The notes beneath the pieces were generated by a model. It was not told where the DNA came from. It saw only the letters and a list, made by a program, of their open reading frames with translations, and did no database searches. From NCBI GenBank assembly GCA_021768625.1, contig JAETUM010000023.1, positions 1 to 42,260 on the forward strand: a DNA stretch of 42,260 nucleotides, written 5' to 3'. The position numbers were made by a program, and so were the translations under genes. Below, in pieces: positions 32,804 to 41,879 of this stretch (position 1 is the stretch's first letter; every line of letters begins with the position of its first letter). This DNA is from Candidatus Stoquefichus sp. Lineage in GTDB: Bacteria; Bacillota_I; Bacilli_A; Erysipelotrichales; Coprobacillaceae.

Positions 32804-33640
32804 GTGAAAAGACAAAAAAGAATTGCATTAATTAATGATATAACAGGTTTTGGAAGATGTTCTATTGCAGCTATGGCACCAATTGTTTCAGCTATGAAAA
32901 TACAAGCTGTACCTATTCCTACAGCAATACTTTCAACTCATACACAGTTTCCGATTTATTATTTTGATGATTATACGTCAAGAATGAAAGACTATATTCA
33001 AACATATAAAGATTTAGATTTAGAGTTTGATGCAATTGCAACTGGATTCTTAGGTTCAAAAGAACAAGTTGATATTGTGATTGACTTTATTCAAAGATTT
33101 AAAAGAGAGGACTCTTTTGTTTTAGTTGATCCAGTGATGGGAGATCATGGTAAACTTTATGCGACATATACACCTGAAATGTGTGAAAAAATGCGTGAGT
33201 TAGTTCATTATGCTGATTTAATGACACCAAATTTAACTGAGTTAGTGACTTTGGTAGGAAAACCTTATCCAACGAAATTACCAACCTTTGATGAATTAAA
33301 AGAGATGTGTGAGGAGTTATCTCAAAAAGGACCATCACATATTGTTGTAACAGGTATACCATTTAATGATAAACAGATTTTAAATTTCATATATAATAAA
33401 GATGAAGATTATCAAATTGTGATGGTTGATCGTATTGGGAAAGATCGTTGTGGCACAGGAGATGTTATTGCATCAGTTATTGCGGGAAGCTATTTGAATG
33501 GTTTGAATTTCTATCAAAGTGTTAAAAAGGCAACAAAGTTTGCATCACGATGTATAGCTTATTGTGAAGAAATAGAAATACCACACCATTATGGATTATG
33601 TTTTGAAGAATATTTAACAGAGTTAGGAGAGGGATTATGA
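32804..33640 (+). CDS. Pyridoxamine/pyridoxal kinase-like protein
   Basis: A 278-aa ribokinase-fold kinase of the PdxY/PdxK-ThiD group. Features: INDITGFGRCSIAAMAPI at the N-terminus, the substrate-loop region VLVDPVMGDHGKLYATY, LMTPNLTEL, VVTGIP, and DRCGTGDVIASVIAG with the catalytic Asp. This pattern is typical of proteins annotated as pyridoxamine kinase, salvaging vitamin B6 to pyridoxal phosphate. GTG 32804 has AGAAGG with a 7-nt spacer; the earlier ATG 32780 falls in the likely -10 (TAGAAT). It overlaps the radical SAM gene by 4 nt. Confidence 0.85.
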   Translation: MKRQKRIALINDITGFGRCSIAAMAPIVSAMKIQAVPIPTAILSTHTQFPIYYFDDYTSRMKDYIQTYKDLDLEFDAIATGFLGSKEQVDIVIDFIQRFKREDSFVLVDPVMGDHGKLYATYTPEMCEKMRELVHYADLMTPNLTELVTLVGKPYPTKLPTFDELKEMCEELSQKGPSHIVVTGIPFNDKQILNFIYNKDEDYQIVMVDRIGKDRCGTGDVIASVIAGSYLNGLNFYQSVKKATKFASRCIAYCEEIEIPHHYGLCFEEYLTELGEGL

Positions 33641-34278
33641 TATTATATACTTTACATGGAAATGGATATATTGATATTGGTGAATTAGAATCATTAGAAG
33701 GGGTTAATGTTTATGTGAATCTCACTAACCGCTGCCCTTGTTCATGTACGTTTTGTTTAAGACAGACAAAAGAAATGACAGAGTCTAATACATTATGGTT
33801 AAAGAAAGAACCAACTGTTGATGAAGTTATTCAGGAATTTCAAAAATATGATTTAGATGATTTTAATGAAGTGATTTTTTGCGGGTTTGGTGAACCATTA
33901 GAAAGAGTTGATGATATTGTACAGATTGCTGGTATCTTAAAACATTATCGTAGAGATTTACCAATTCGTGTCAATACAAATGGACTGGCAAATTTAATTC
34001 ACGAAAGAGATATTACTCCATTATTAAAAGGAAGAATTGATACAGTCTCTATTAGTTTAAATGCTCCTGATGAAAAAGAGTATTACGCTTTAACAAGAAG
34101 TCGTTTTGGAATACAGTCATACCAAGATATGCTAGACTTTGCAGTTAAATGTAAGGATTATGTTCCACATGTTGTATTAAGTGTTGTTGATATTATTGGT
34201 GAAGAAAAGATTCAAAAATGTCAAGATATATGTGATCATTTAGGTGTGAAGCTAAGAGTTCGCCCATTTGAGGAATAG
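33637..34278 (+). CDS. Radical SAM protein, TatD-associated family
   Basis: A 213-aa radical SAM enzyme. NLTNRCPCSCTFCLRQ holds the [4Fe-4S] motif CxxxCxxC (Cys33, Cys37, Cys40; Cys35 is additional). VIFCGFGEPLERVDDI is the GGE-like SAM strand, and IRVNTNGLANL and VSISLNAPDEKEYY follow. The LWLKKEPTVDEVIQEF segment after the cluster fits the family found next to TatD nucleases. No tatD gene lies in this window. Its ATGA overlap with the kinase gene and the phosphatase gene 12 nt later suggest one operon. The reaction is unknown. Confidence 0.85.
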   Translation: MILYTLHGNGYIDIGELESLEGVNVYVNLTNRCPCSCTFCLRQTKEMTESNTLWLKKEPTVDEVIQEFQKYDLDDFNEVIFCGFGEPLERVDDIVQIAGILKHYRRDLPIRVNTNGLANLIHERDITPLLKGRIDTVSISLNAPDEKEYYALTRSRFGIQSYQDMLDFAVKCKDYVPHVVLSVVDIIGEEKIQKCQDICDHLGVKLRVRPFEE

Positions 34279-34289
34279 GAGAATAGAAA

Positions 34290-35027
34290 ATGTTATATAT
34301 GACAAGAGAAGAAAGAATGATTTCATTAGAGAAAATGGTTAATACAAGAGATCTTGGAGGATATGAAACACAAGGAGGAACATATAGTAAAGCTCATAAG
34401 TATATTCGTGCTTCATCGCCTGCATCTGCGAGTCAAAAAGATATTCAAACTTTAAAAGATTATGGTGTAAAGGTCGTTATTGATTTAAGAAGTGATTTTG
34501 AAAAGGAAAATCAGAAAAATCCTTTTCAAAATGAAAAAGATATTGATTATTATGAAGTGAATTTGTTTGATTCATCAACAGCTTCTATTGTTCCAGATGA
34601 AGTCAAACAATATAAAGATCTTGGTGGTGTTTATATTTATATGCTTGAAGGAATGAAAAATAAGTTTAAAGAAATTTTTGATATTTTTTTAAAGTATCCT
34701 TATGATGGTGTTATGTTTCATTGTTCTGCTGGAAAAGATCGTACAGGAATGACAGCCGCATTATTATTAGATCTTATTGGATGTCATGAATATGATATTG
34801 TGAAGGATTATAGTGAATCTTATGAAAATAATCTTGAAATTAATGAAGAATTATCACAAATGATGAAGGATGAAGAAGCAAAACAATATTTAAAATCATC
34901 ACCTCGTTATATGATGGAACTTCTTGATTATCTAAGAGAACATTATGGAAGTAGTAAAGGATATTTGGCTGAAATAGGATTATCTTATGATGAAATTGAA
35001 CAATTAATTGAGAATTTTACAATTTAA
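34290..35027 (+). CDS. Tyrosine-specific protein phosphatase (Y_phosphatase3 / LipA-like)
   Basis: A 245-aa protein phosphatase of the bacterial dual-specificity group. VNTRDLGGYETQGG near the N-terminus is its hallmark; the catalytic P-loop is FHCSAGKDRTGM with nucleophile Cys145 and Arg151, and the general acid is probably in VIDLRSD or near. No signal peptide, so it is cytoplasmic or exported by another route. AGGAG is 8 nt before ATG 34290. It may act on phosphoproteins or phosphoinositides, as known relatives do. Confidence 0.9.
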   Translation: MLYMTREERMISLEKMVNTRDLGGYETQGGTYSKAHKYIRASSPASASQKDIQTLKDYGVKVVIDLRSDFEKENQKNPFQNEKDIDYYEVNLFDSSTASIVPDEVKQYKDLGGVYIYMLEGMKNKFKEIFDIFLKYPYDGVMFHCSAGKDRTGMTAALLLDLIGCHEYDIVKDYSESYENNLEINEELSQMMKDEEAKQYLKSSPRYMMELLDYLREHYGSSKGYLAEIGLSYDEIEQLIENFTI

Positions 35028-35078
35028 AGAAGAAAAATGCCTTTTAATTACGTATATATAATTAGGAGGTATTTTTTT

Positions 35079-35507
35079 ATGCATGAAAAATTAACATTAA
35101 AACAAAAAGATAAGATTGTGAAAACAATTTATAAAAACTATCAAAGGGCACAATTAGATATTTTATATATGAATCAACACTATAATTATTATCCACAAAT
35201 TGATATCTTTAAAGTACGAGAACCATCATCTTCACCTAATACGGAAACTCATTTATTGAATCAATTAGAAAGAAAACAATATTTAGAAGAATATGTGAAT
35301 ATTATGAATCAGGTTCACTCTCATCTTTCTAAAGAAAACTATTTTTTTATTGAAAATGAATATTTAAATTTTTATGATACAAATTGGTGGATTCATTTGT
35401 TTTCTAAAGCTACATATTATCGTTTGAAACATAATGCCTTAAATGAGTTATTAGATATTGCGTTGAATTTTTGGAGTGAGAAAGAGATTTTAATGTTATT
35501 GAAATAG
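35079..35507 (+). CDS. Small HTH-like protein, resembles MG284/MPN403 family
   Basis: A 142-aa protein with a fine ribosome binding site (AGGAGG, 8 nt before ATG 35079). Its C-terminal half, NYFFIENEYLNFYDTNWWIHLFSKATYYRLKHNALNELL, reads like a sigma-region-4/ArpU-type helix-turn-helix and recalls a small family known from mycoplasmas and Erysipelotrichia as MG284/MPN403. I am unsure of the family name. The role is unknown; DNA or polymerase binding is plausible. Last gene of the group starting at the pyridoxamine kinase. Confidence 0.6.
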   Translation: MHEKLTLKQKDKIVKTIYKNYQRAQLDILYMNQHYNYYPQIDIFKVREPSSSPNTETHLLNQLERKQYLEEYVNIMNQVHSHLSKENYFFIENEYLNFYDTNWWIHLFSKATYYRLKHNALNELLDIALNFWSEKEILMLLK

Positions 35508-35568
35508 TATAAAATATTGTTCAGGGAATAAAATAAGAAAGAAGTTTAGATAAAGAATGGAATTTATC

Positions 35569-35596
35569 TTGAAAATATAAAGAGGTTTAGTATAAT
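35569..35596 (+). promoter_or_regulatory. Promoter of the small multidrug exporter gene
   Basis: TTGAAA, 16-nt spacer, TATAAT, 44 nt before the gene. Confidence 0.6.
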
Positions 35597-35639
35597 GTTA
35601 AATTGTACATTATAGTGAAAGGAAAGTAGAAGAATAGAT

Positions 35640-36101
35640 ATGTTAAAGATATTTTATATTATGGTTATTTCAGCTATTCCCCTTATTGAACAAAGAGGTG
35701 CCATTCCAGTAGGTATTTTTACTGGTGGAGATCCATTAACAGTTTTTATTTTTTCTTATATTGGATCACTTATACCTGTGCCTTTTATTTTCTTTATGTT
35801 TAATTGGATTATGGATTTATTAAGAAGTAAGAATTGGCTTCCATGGTTAATTAATATTGTAGATAATAAGATTAACAAGAATATAGATAAATTTGAAAGA
35901 TATAAAGAAGCAGCATTGATTACCTTTATTGGTATTCCTTTACCAACAACAGGAGTTTGGACAGGAACTGCTATCGCAACATTTTTAAAACTTGATTTTA
36001 AAAAAACAATGTTTTGTGCTATGATAGGAGCATTTCTTTCAGCAGTTGTGATTACTTTAATATGTGTCATGTTGCCAGAGTTGGCACAAAGTCTTTTCTA
36101 G
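35640..36101 (+). CDS. Small multidrug export protein family membrane protein (COG2426-like)
   Basis: A 153-aa integral membrane protein with about four hydrophobic segments. The family signature is ISAIPLIEQRGAIPVGIF near the N-terminus, then LITFIGIPLPTTGVWTGTAIA, matching the 'Sm_multidrug_ex' family with its paired ExRGAIP and PxPxTGxxTG motifs. The export role is an old inference and substrates are not established. The ribosome binding site is weak (AGAAG). The stop codon sits in the loop of its terminator hairpin. Confidence 0.85.
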   Translation: MLKIFYIMVISAIPLIEQRGAIPVGIFTGGDPLTVFIFSYIGSLIPVPFIFFMFNWIMDLLRSKNWLPWLINIVDNKINKNIDKFERYKEAALITFIGIPLPTTGVWTGTAIATFLKLDFKKTMFCAMIGAFLSAVVITLICVMLPELAQSLF

Positions 36102-36117
36102 TGAGAAGACTTTTTTT
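36089..36117 (+). terminator. Terminator overlapping the end of the exporter gene
   Basis: AAGTCTTTTC pairs with GAGAAGACTT (one G-U) around loop TAGT, followed by a T-run. The loop is the gene's stop codon region. Confidence 0.75.
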
Positions 36118-36167
36118 ATATTTAGAAAAGATATATAATAAAATAATCTTAAAAGGAGGGTTATTGG

Positions 36168-37226
36168 ATGAATGTAGAAATTATCAATGTCGGAACAGAA
36201 TTGTTGTTAGGTGAGATTATTAATACGAATGCAACATTCTTACAAAAGATGTGTAAAGATTTAGGCTTTAATGTTTATTTTCAAACTGTTGTTGGAGATA
36301 ATTCAAAACGTTTGTATGATTGCCTTGATTTAGCATTTAAGCGTGGTGCTGATTGCGTTATTACAACAGGCGGTTTAGGTCCAACAACAGATGATCTTAC
36401 AAAAGAATTATCTGCTCAATATTTGGGATTAGAGATGGTATATCATGAAGAAGAAGCACAAAAAGTCTATGAAAAGTGTTGTTATATTACAGGAAATAGT
36501 CAAATTCCAGAAAATAATTTTAAACAAGCTTATTATCCAAAAGATGCATATATCTTAGAAAATATGATGGGTACAGCGAATGGATGTATTATGCATAAAG
36601 ACGAAAAAATGATTATCAATCTTCCTGGACCACCTAAAGAAATGACATATGTTGTTGAACATTCATTGATACCTTATTTAAAACAATATAAACAAGACAA
36701 AATATATACTTTTGAATATACAACAATGTTTATAGGAGAAAGTCAAGTTGATGAAGTTCTAAGAGATATTATAGAAAAACAAAACCAGGTATCTGTGGCA
36801 TTATATGCAGGTGAAGAAACAGTGAGAGTAAGATTAGCAGTCAAAACATCATCACAAAAGCAAGCTGATGTACTTATGGAGCCAATCAAAAAAGAAATTG
36901 AACAACGTCTTGATTCTTATATTGTTGATATATCACATATTAAAGAGACTTTGTTGAAAATGAATGTTTCTTTATCTGTTGAATATAAAGGAGATTTTCA
37001 TTTTAAAGACGAACTTTTTCAACCTTTTTTAAAAAATCAATCACAAGTTCATATTATTGTAGAAACAGTAAAAGAAGACTTAGGAGAAGTTATCATTTTT
37101 CATTTTAATGATGATTATGTTTTTCAAGTACCAACATTTATGAAAGCAGAGTTATCTTATGGAAAAGTAGAGACAAGATTTATTTTACAGTTATATAAAT
37201 ATATTAGGGAAAATGTAAATAAATAA
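36168..37226 (+). CDS. cinA: CinA-family protein with decayed C-terminal domain
   Basis: A 352-aa protein. Residues 1-170 are a normal MoCF/CinA domain (INVGTELLLGEIINTNATFL, ITTGGLGPTTDD at about 66-77, INLPGPPKEM), and the middle linker domain (TMFIGESQVDEVLRDII) is also typical. The C-terminus, which in full CinA (about 410 aa) is the nicotinamide-mononucleotide deamidase, is only about 95 residues and lacks its recognisable S-x-A-E-S-C-T-G-G active-site stretch (LSVEYKGDFHFKDELF stands there). COG1058-type pyrophosphatase activity may remain; deamidase activity is unlikely. AAAGGAGGG precedes ATG 36168. Confidence 0.85.
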   Translation: MNVEIINVGTELLLGEIINTNATFLQKMCKDLGFNVYFQTVVGDNSKRLYDCLDLAFKRGADCVITTGGLGPTTDDLTKELSAQYLGLEMVYHEEEAQKVYEKCCYITGNSQIPENNFKQAYYPKDAYILENMMGTANGCIMHKDEKMIINLPGPPKEMTYVVEHSLIPYLKQYKQDKIYTFEYTTMFIGESQVDEVLRDIIEKQNQVSVALYAGEETVRVRLAVKTSSQKQADVLMEPIKKEIEQRLDSYIVDISHIKETLLKMNVSLSVEYKGDFHFKDELFQPFLKNQSQVHIIVETVKEDLGEVIIFHFNDDYVFQVPTFMKAELSYGKVETRFILQLYKYIRENVNK

Positions 37227-37279
37227 AATAAACTTGAACATAATATATCTAGACAGCACTAGGAAAGTGAGGGATAGAT

Positions 37280-37486
37280 ATGAAATTAAGAATAGATAAT
37301 TGTTATTATGAATTGGTTAAGGATCTTTTGATGAGTCAAGATTCTTTAGTAAAAAGTGTACAGAAGGATGAAATGGGAGCTATTGTGACTTTACAAAGTG
37401 GACATTCTCAAATGGATTTAGTCAACTTTTTAAGTCAAGAACCTTTATTACAATTATGCAAAGATTCGGCCGTGTATATTGTATAG
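37280..37486 (+). CDS. Small hypothetical protein, 68 aa
   Basis: Not recognised. ATG 37280 has GTGAGGGA a suitable distance upstream. The sequence is mixed alpha/beta (MKLRIDNCYYELVKDLLMSQ; GAIVTLQSGHSQMDLVNFL; SAVYIV) with no membrane segment. It is a free-standing short gene whose 3' end overlaps its own terminator, a sign that it is expressed. It follows cinA by 53 nt and may be co-transcribed with it. Confidence 0.65.
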   Translation: MKLRIDNCYYELVKDLLMSQDSLVKSVQKDEMGAIVTLQSGHSQMDLVNFLSQEPLLQLCKDSAVYIV

Positions 37487-37505
37487 AAACACGGCTTATT
37501 TTTTT
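37469..37505 (+). terminator. Terminator of the 68-aa gene
   Basis: GCCGTGT (37469-37475) pairs with ACACGGC (37489-37495); TTATTTTTTT follows. The 5' arm lies in the coding end. Confidence 0.75.
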
Positions 37506-37615
37506 AAAAATATGGTACTTTTAAAAACTATTCCTATCCTTTATGAATGTAAGTGTTTTCACATGGGATTTTTATAAAAAATATTGATAAAATGGACATA
37601 ATTTCCATTTTTTTA

Positions 37616-37643
37616 TTGCAAAAGAACAAACTATGCATATAAT
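37616..37643 (+). promoter_or_regulatory. Promoter of the orphan structured RNA
   Basis: TTGCAA, 16-nt spacer, TATAAT. The predicted start is near 37650; no open reading frame follows, only a series of hairpins and a terminator. Confidence 0.65.
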
Positions 37644-37649
37644 AATAAG

Positions 37650-37839
37650 TGTCCAAGGCAAGAAAGTATGTCAAATAATAATCAGATGACATACAATCAG
37701 CACAAAAAGATTTCATATAATTTTTTACTCAATAAATAGATCGTTGTTAGTAACAGCAGACTAACAAATATAGAGAACAGCAGCTCTATGGATCAAATAG
37801 AAGAACGATGATAATTAGGGGGATCGTTCTTTTATTTTT
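37650..37839 (+). ncRNA. Candidate non-coding RNA with twin AACAGCAG-loop hairpins
   Basis: A stand-alone unit of about 190 nt with a sigma-A-type promoter, no coding frame and a terminator. Hairpin 1: GTATGTCA (37666-37673) / TGACATAC (37687-37694). Hairpin 2: TTGTTAGT (37744-37751) / ACTAACAA (37760-37767), loop AACAGCAG. Hairpin 3: ATAGAG (37770-37775) / CTCTAT (37784-37789), with the identical loop AACAGCAG. Hairpin 4: the terminator at 37801. Different stems with the same 8-nt loop, 2 nt apart, point to a selected loop sequence, such as a protein-binding, ligand-binding or base-pairing site. It lies downstream of and antisense-convergent to the LysR gene. I do not recognise a known RNA family; the pattern recalls the tandem-hairpin layout of guanidine-II but not its loop sequence. 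Confidence 0.6.
37801..37839. terminator. Terminator of the RNA candidate, also facing the lysR-type gene
   Basis: AAGAACGAT (37801-37809) / ATCGTTCTT (37823-37831), 9-bp stem with a 13-nt loop ending GGGGG, then TTTATTTTT. The plus-strand T-run is the stronger one; on the minus strand it may end the LysR transcript weakly. Confidence 0.75.
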
Positions 37840-38701
37840 GAATAAGTTCTATAAATTTTAAGGAAGCAGAGGTTAATGTTTTTCTAGAAAGATAAGCATA
37901 GCCGATGCTTCTTTTTGGAATAGGGGAAAATAGTTGGATTTCATGAATTGTATGCTTTTTTAATTCTTCCTCAGAAAACTCTTTAATGACACAAGCCTTG
38001 CCTAGGTTATTTTTAGCAGCATTCAATAATAAGTCATGAGAGCCTAGTTCTATTGTCGGATTAAGCAAGAGTCCTTGACTAGCAAAATAACTGTCTACAA
38101 AATGTCTTGAATTAGATGTTTTCTCTAATAAAATAAGTGGTTCAGATGTGAGTTCTTGTAAAGTATAGATATGATTGTCTTTTTCTTTGGATACAAAGAT
38201 ATCATGAACTTGTAAACATTCTTGTATGGTGATTGAATCATCATATACAGGCATATTGATAAAACCTATTTCAATTTGACCACTTTTTAATAAATCAATA
38301 ATTTCTAAACTTGTACGATTGATCATTTGAATGCTGACATGGGGATAAAGTTGGTGAAATTGAACAAGATAGGGCATAACATAGTTTTCACTAATGGTAT
38401 CACCAGCACCAATTGTGAGTTGTCCTTTTGTAAGTTCAAGTTGATTATTGATTTCATTTTCAGCATCTGTTATTAAAGTAAGAGCTTGTGATATTTTTTG
38501 ATATAAGATTTCACCTTCTTTTGTGAGAATAACGCCTTTAGATTGCCTAATGAATAATTGTGTATTTAGTTCTTTTTCTAGAATTTTAATTGTTTGTGAA
38601 ACAGCAGATTGAGATATATAGAGATTTCTTGCAGCTAAAGAAAAAGATAATGTTGATGCTGCTTCATTAAAGATTTTATATTGTTCGAGTTTTATATTCA
38701 T
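37832..38701 (-). CDS. LysR-family transcriptional regulator
   Basis: A 289-aa LTTR. The N-terminal winged helix (KIFNEAASTLSFSLAARNLYISQSAVSQTIKILEKELNTQLFIRQ, residues about 8-52) is followed by a linker helix and a periplasmic-binding-like effector domain (QLTIGAGDTISENYVMPYL; IGFINMPVYDD). Its ligand cannot be predicted. AAGGAG precedes ATG 38701. It is divergent from purA; a T-N11-A-type inverted repeat upstream suggests autoregulation and perhaps control of purA. Confidence 0.92.
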   Translation of the reverse strand: MNIKLEQYKIFNEAASTLSFSLAARNLYISQSAVSQTIKILEKELNTQLFIRQSKGVILTKEGEILYQKISQALTLITDAENEINNQLELTKGQLTIGAGDTISENYVMPYLVQFHQLYPHVSIQMINRTSLEIIDLLKSGQIEIGFINMPVYDDSITIQECLQVHDIFVSKEKDNHIYTLQELTSEPLILLEKTSNSRHFVDSYFASQGLLLNPTIELGSHDLLLNAAKNNLGKACVIKEFSEEELKKHTIHEIQLFSPIPKRSIGYAYLSRKTLTSASLKFIELIQK

Positions 38702-38731
38702 ATCAGTTCTCCTTATATCATTTTAATAAAA

Positions 38732-38748
38732 TATTAATTTTACTAATA
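38732..38748. promoter_or_regulatory. Candidate LysR-type operator (T-N11-A box)
   Basis: TATTA, 7 nt, TAATA: an inverted repeat with the LTTR T-N11-A core, 31 nt upstream of the lysR-type start in the divergent gap with purA. Confidence 0.45.
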
Positions 38749-38800
38749 GATGTATTTATAATATAATAGAAAAGTAATATGGTCAATTGTTATAAATTGA

Positions 38801-38829
38801 TTGTATAAATGGAGAATATTTTATATAAT
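38801..38829 (+). promoter_or_regulatory. Promoter of purA-guaA
   Basis: TTGTAT, 17-nt spacer, TATAAT. The leader to ATG 38859 is only about 22 nt, too short for a purine riboswitch. Confidence 0.65.
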
Positions 38830-38852
38830 ATTGTCGTAATAAGAAAGGATGA

Positions 38853-40136
<1,284 letters not shown>

Positions 40137-40148
40137 GGAGGGAAATGA

Positions 40149-41693
40149 GTGAAGCGAGAGTTAGTCATTGTAATGGACTTTGGTGGGCAATATAACCAGT
40201 TAATTGCTCGTAGAGTTCGTGAATGTAATGTCTATTGTGAGATTTATTCTTATAAGATTGATATTGAAAAGATTAAAGAAATGAATCCTAAAGGTATTAT
40301 TTTGACTGGTGGTCCAAGTAGTTGTTATGAAGAGGATTCAGCAACGTATTCCAAAGAATTATTTGAATTAGGAATTCCAGTATTAGGATTATGTTATGGG
40401 GCTCAGTTAATGCAACACTTATTAGGTGGTAAGGTTGAACGTGCAAGTGTGAGAGAATATGGGAAATCTGAATTGACTGTTGACAATAGTTCGGTTATTT
40501 TCTCAAATGTGAAGACAAAGAGTACATGTTGGATGAGTCATTTTGATTATATTTCTCAAGCTGCTCCTGGATTCACTATTACTGCTACAACACCTGATTG
40601 TCCTGTTGCTGCATGTGAAAATAAAGAAAAAGATTTATATGCTATTCAATTCCATCCTGAAGTTTTACATACTGAAGAAGGAACAAAGATGTTATCTAAT
40701 TTCGTGTTAAATGTTTGTCATTGTGCGGGAGATTGGAGAATGGATTCTTTTGTTGAAGAACAAATTAAAGCAATTAGAGAAAAAGTTGGAGATGGTAAAG
40801 TTTTATGTGCTTTATCTGGTGGTGTTGATTCATCAGTTGCTGCTGTTCTTCTTTCTAAGGCTATTGGTAATCAATTGACTTGTGTTTTTGTTGATCATGG
40901 ATTACTTCGTAAAAATGAAGGTGATGAAGTTGAGGCTGTTTTTGGACCTAATGGTAATTATGAATTAAACTTTATTAGAGTGAATGCTCAACAAAGATAT
41001 TATGATAAATTAAAAGGTGTTACTGAACCTGAGAATAAGAGAAAAATCATTGGTGAAGAGTTTATTCGTGTTTTTGAAGAAGAAGCGAAAAAGATTGGTG
41101 CTGTTGATTTCTTGGTTCAAGGAACAATTTACCCTGATGTTGTTGAAAGTGGATTAGGTGGAGAATCTGCAGTTATTAAGTCACACCATAATGTTGGTGG
41201 ATTACCAGATCATGTTGATTTTAGAGAAATCATTGAACCATTAAGAGATTTATTTAAAGATGAAGTTCGTAAAGTTGGGTTAGAATTAGGTATACCTGAA
41301 TATTTAGTATTTAGACAACCATTCCCAGGACCAGGACTTGGTATTCGTATCATTGGTGAAGTAACTGAAGAAAAAGTGAGAATTGTACAAGATGCTGATG
41401 CTATCTATAGAGAAGAAATTGCAAAAGCAGGTTTAGATAGAACAATTGGGCAATACTTTGCAGCTCTTACAAACATGCGTTCAGTTGGTGTTATGGGAGA
41501 TGAAAGAACATATGATTATGCAGTTGCATTACGTGCTGTCAATACAATTGATTTTATGACTGCTGAAGCTGCACAAATTCCATATGATGTCTTAAACAAG
41601 GTTATGTCTAGAATTATTAATGAGGTTCGTGGTGTGAATAGAGTATTCTATGATATTACGTCTAAGCCACCAGGGACTATAGAGTTTGAGTAA
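40149..41693 (+). CDS. guaA: GMP synthase (glutamine-hydrolysing)
   Basis: A 514-aa enzyme converting XMP to GMP. The N-terminal glutaminase domain shows [17 protein letters not shown], the nucleophile Cys82 in [11 protein letters not shown], and [10 protein letters not shown]. The ATP-pyrophosphatase loop [11 protein letters not shown] follows, and the C-terminal dimerisation domain ends KPPGTIEFE. The start is GTG 40149, with AGGAGGG upstream. The usual C-terminus is IEWE; Phe replaces Trp here. The 3' end of guaA is a known integration site for genomic islands, and the DNA past this gene changes character. Confidence 0.98.
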   Translation: MKRELVIVMDFGGQYNQLIARRVRECNVYCEIYSYKIDIEKIKEMNPKGIILTGGPSSCYEEDSATYSKELFELGIPVLGLCYGAQLMQHLLGGKVERASVREYGKSELTVDNSSVIFSNVKTKSTCWMSHFDYISQAAPGFTITATTPDCPVAACENKEKDLYAIQFHPEVLHTEEGTKMLSNFVLNVCHCAGDWRMDSFVEEQIKAIREKVGDGKVLCALSGGVDSSVAAVLLSKAIGNQLTCVFVDHGLLRKNEGDEVEAVFGPNGNYELNFIRVNAQQRYYDKLKGVTEPENKRKIIGEEFIRVFEEEAKKIGAVDFLVQGTIYPDVVESGLGGESAVIKSHHNVGGLPDHVDFREIIEPLRDLFKDEVRKVGLELGIPEYLVFRQPFPGPGLGIRIIGEVTEEKVRIVQDADAIYREEIAKAGLDRTIGQYFAALTNMRSVGVMGDERTYDYAVALRAVNTIDFMTAEAAQIPYDVLNKVMSRIINEVRGVNRVFYDITSKPPGTIEFE

Positions 41694-41724
41694 TCCACAC
41701 AATCATAAGAACTCAGTATTTATG

Positions 41725-41780
41725 CGGGTTGCAAACAAATTTGTTTAGTAATTGGCAACAAAATGGCAACATTTTGTGGT
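41725..41780. other. Possible attachment-site region of an integrated element
   Basis: Within 60 bp after guaA lie three related words, GGTTGCAAACA, TTGGCAACAAA and ATGGCAACATT. Short repeated GGCAACA boxes beside a guaA 3' end resemble the arm sites of tyrosine recombinases of integrative elements. No second copy of the guaA end is visible because the window stops, so this remains inference. Confidence 0.35.
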
Positions 41781-41821
41781 TATTCAAGAGATAAAAATTT
41801 TATTTCATAACGTATATAAAG

Positions 41822-41877
41822 AAACCTTACTGATTTTCAGAAATAAAAAACTGAATATCAGTAAGGTTTTTCTTTTC
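41822..41877. terminator. Bidirectional terminator between guaA and the edge gene
   Basis: AAACCTTACTGAT (41822-41834) / ATCAGTAAGGTTT (41857-41869), extended after one T-T mismatch by TTCAG / CTGAA, with a 10-nt A-rich loop; TTCTTTTC follows. It separates convergent genes. Confidence 0.8.
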
Positions 41878-41879
41878 TA

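Noticed and set aside
36014-36214. 66-aa frame between the exporter and cinA genes
   Set aside because: It overlaps both genes out of frame, crosses a terminator and lacks a ribosome binding site.
37666-37789. CRISPR or type III toxin-antitoxin RNA repeats
   Set aside because: Only the 8-nt loops repeat; the stems and spacing are not direct repeats, and no cas or toxin gene is adjacent.
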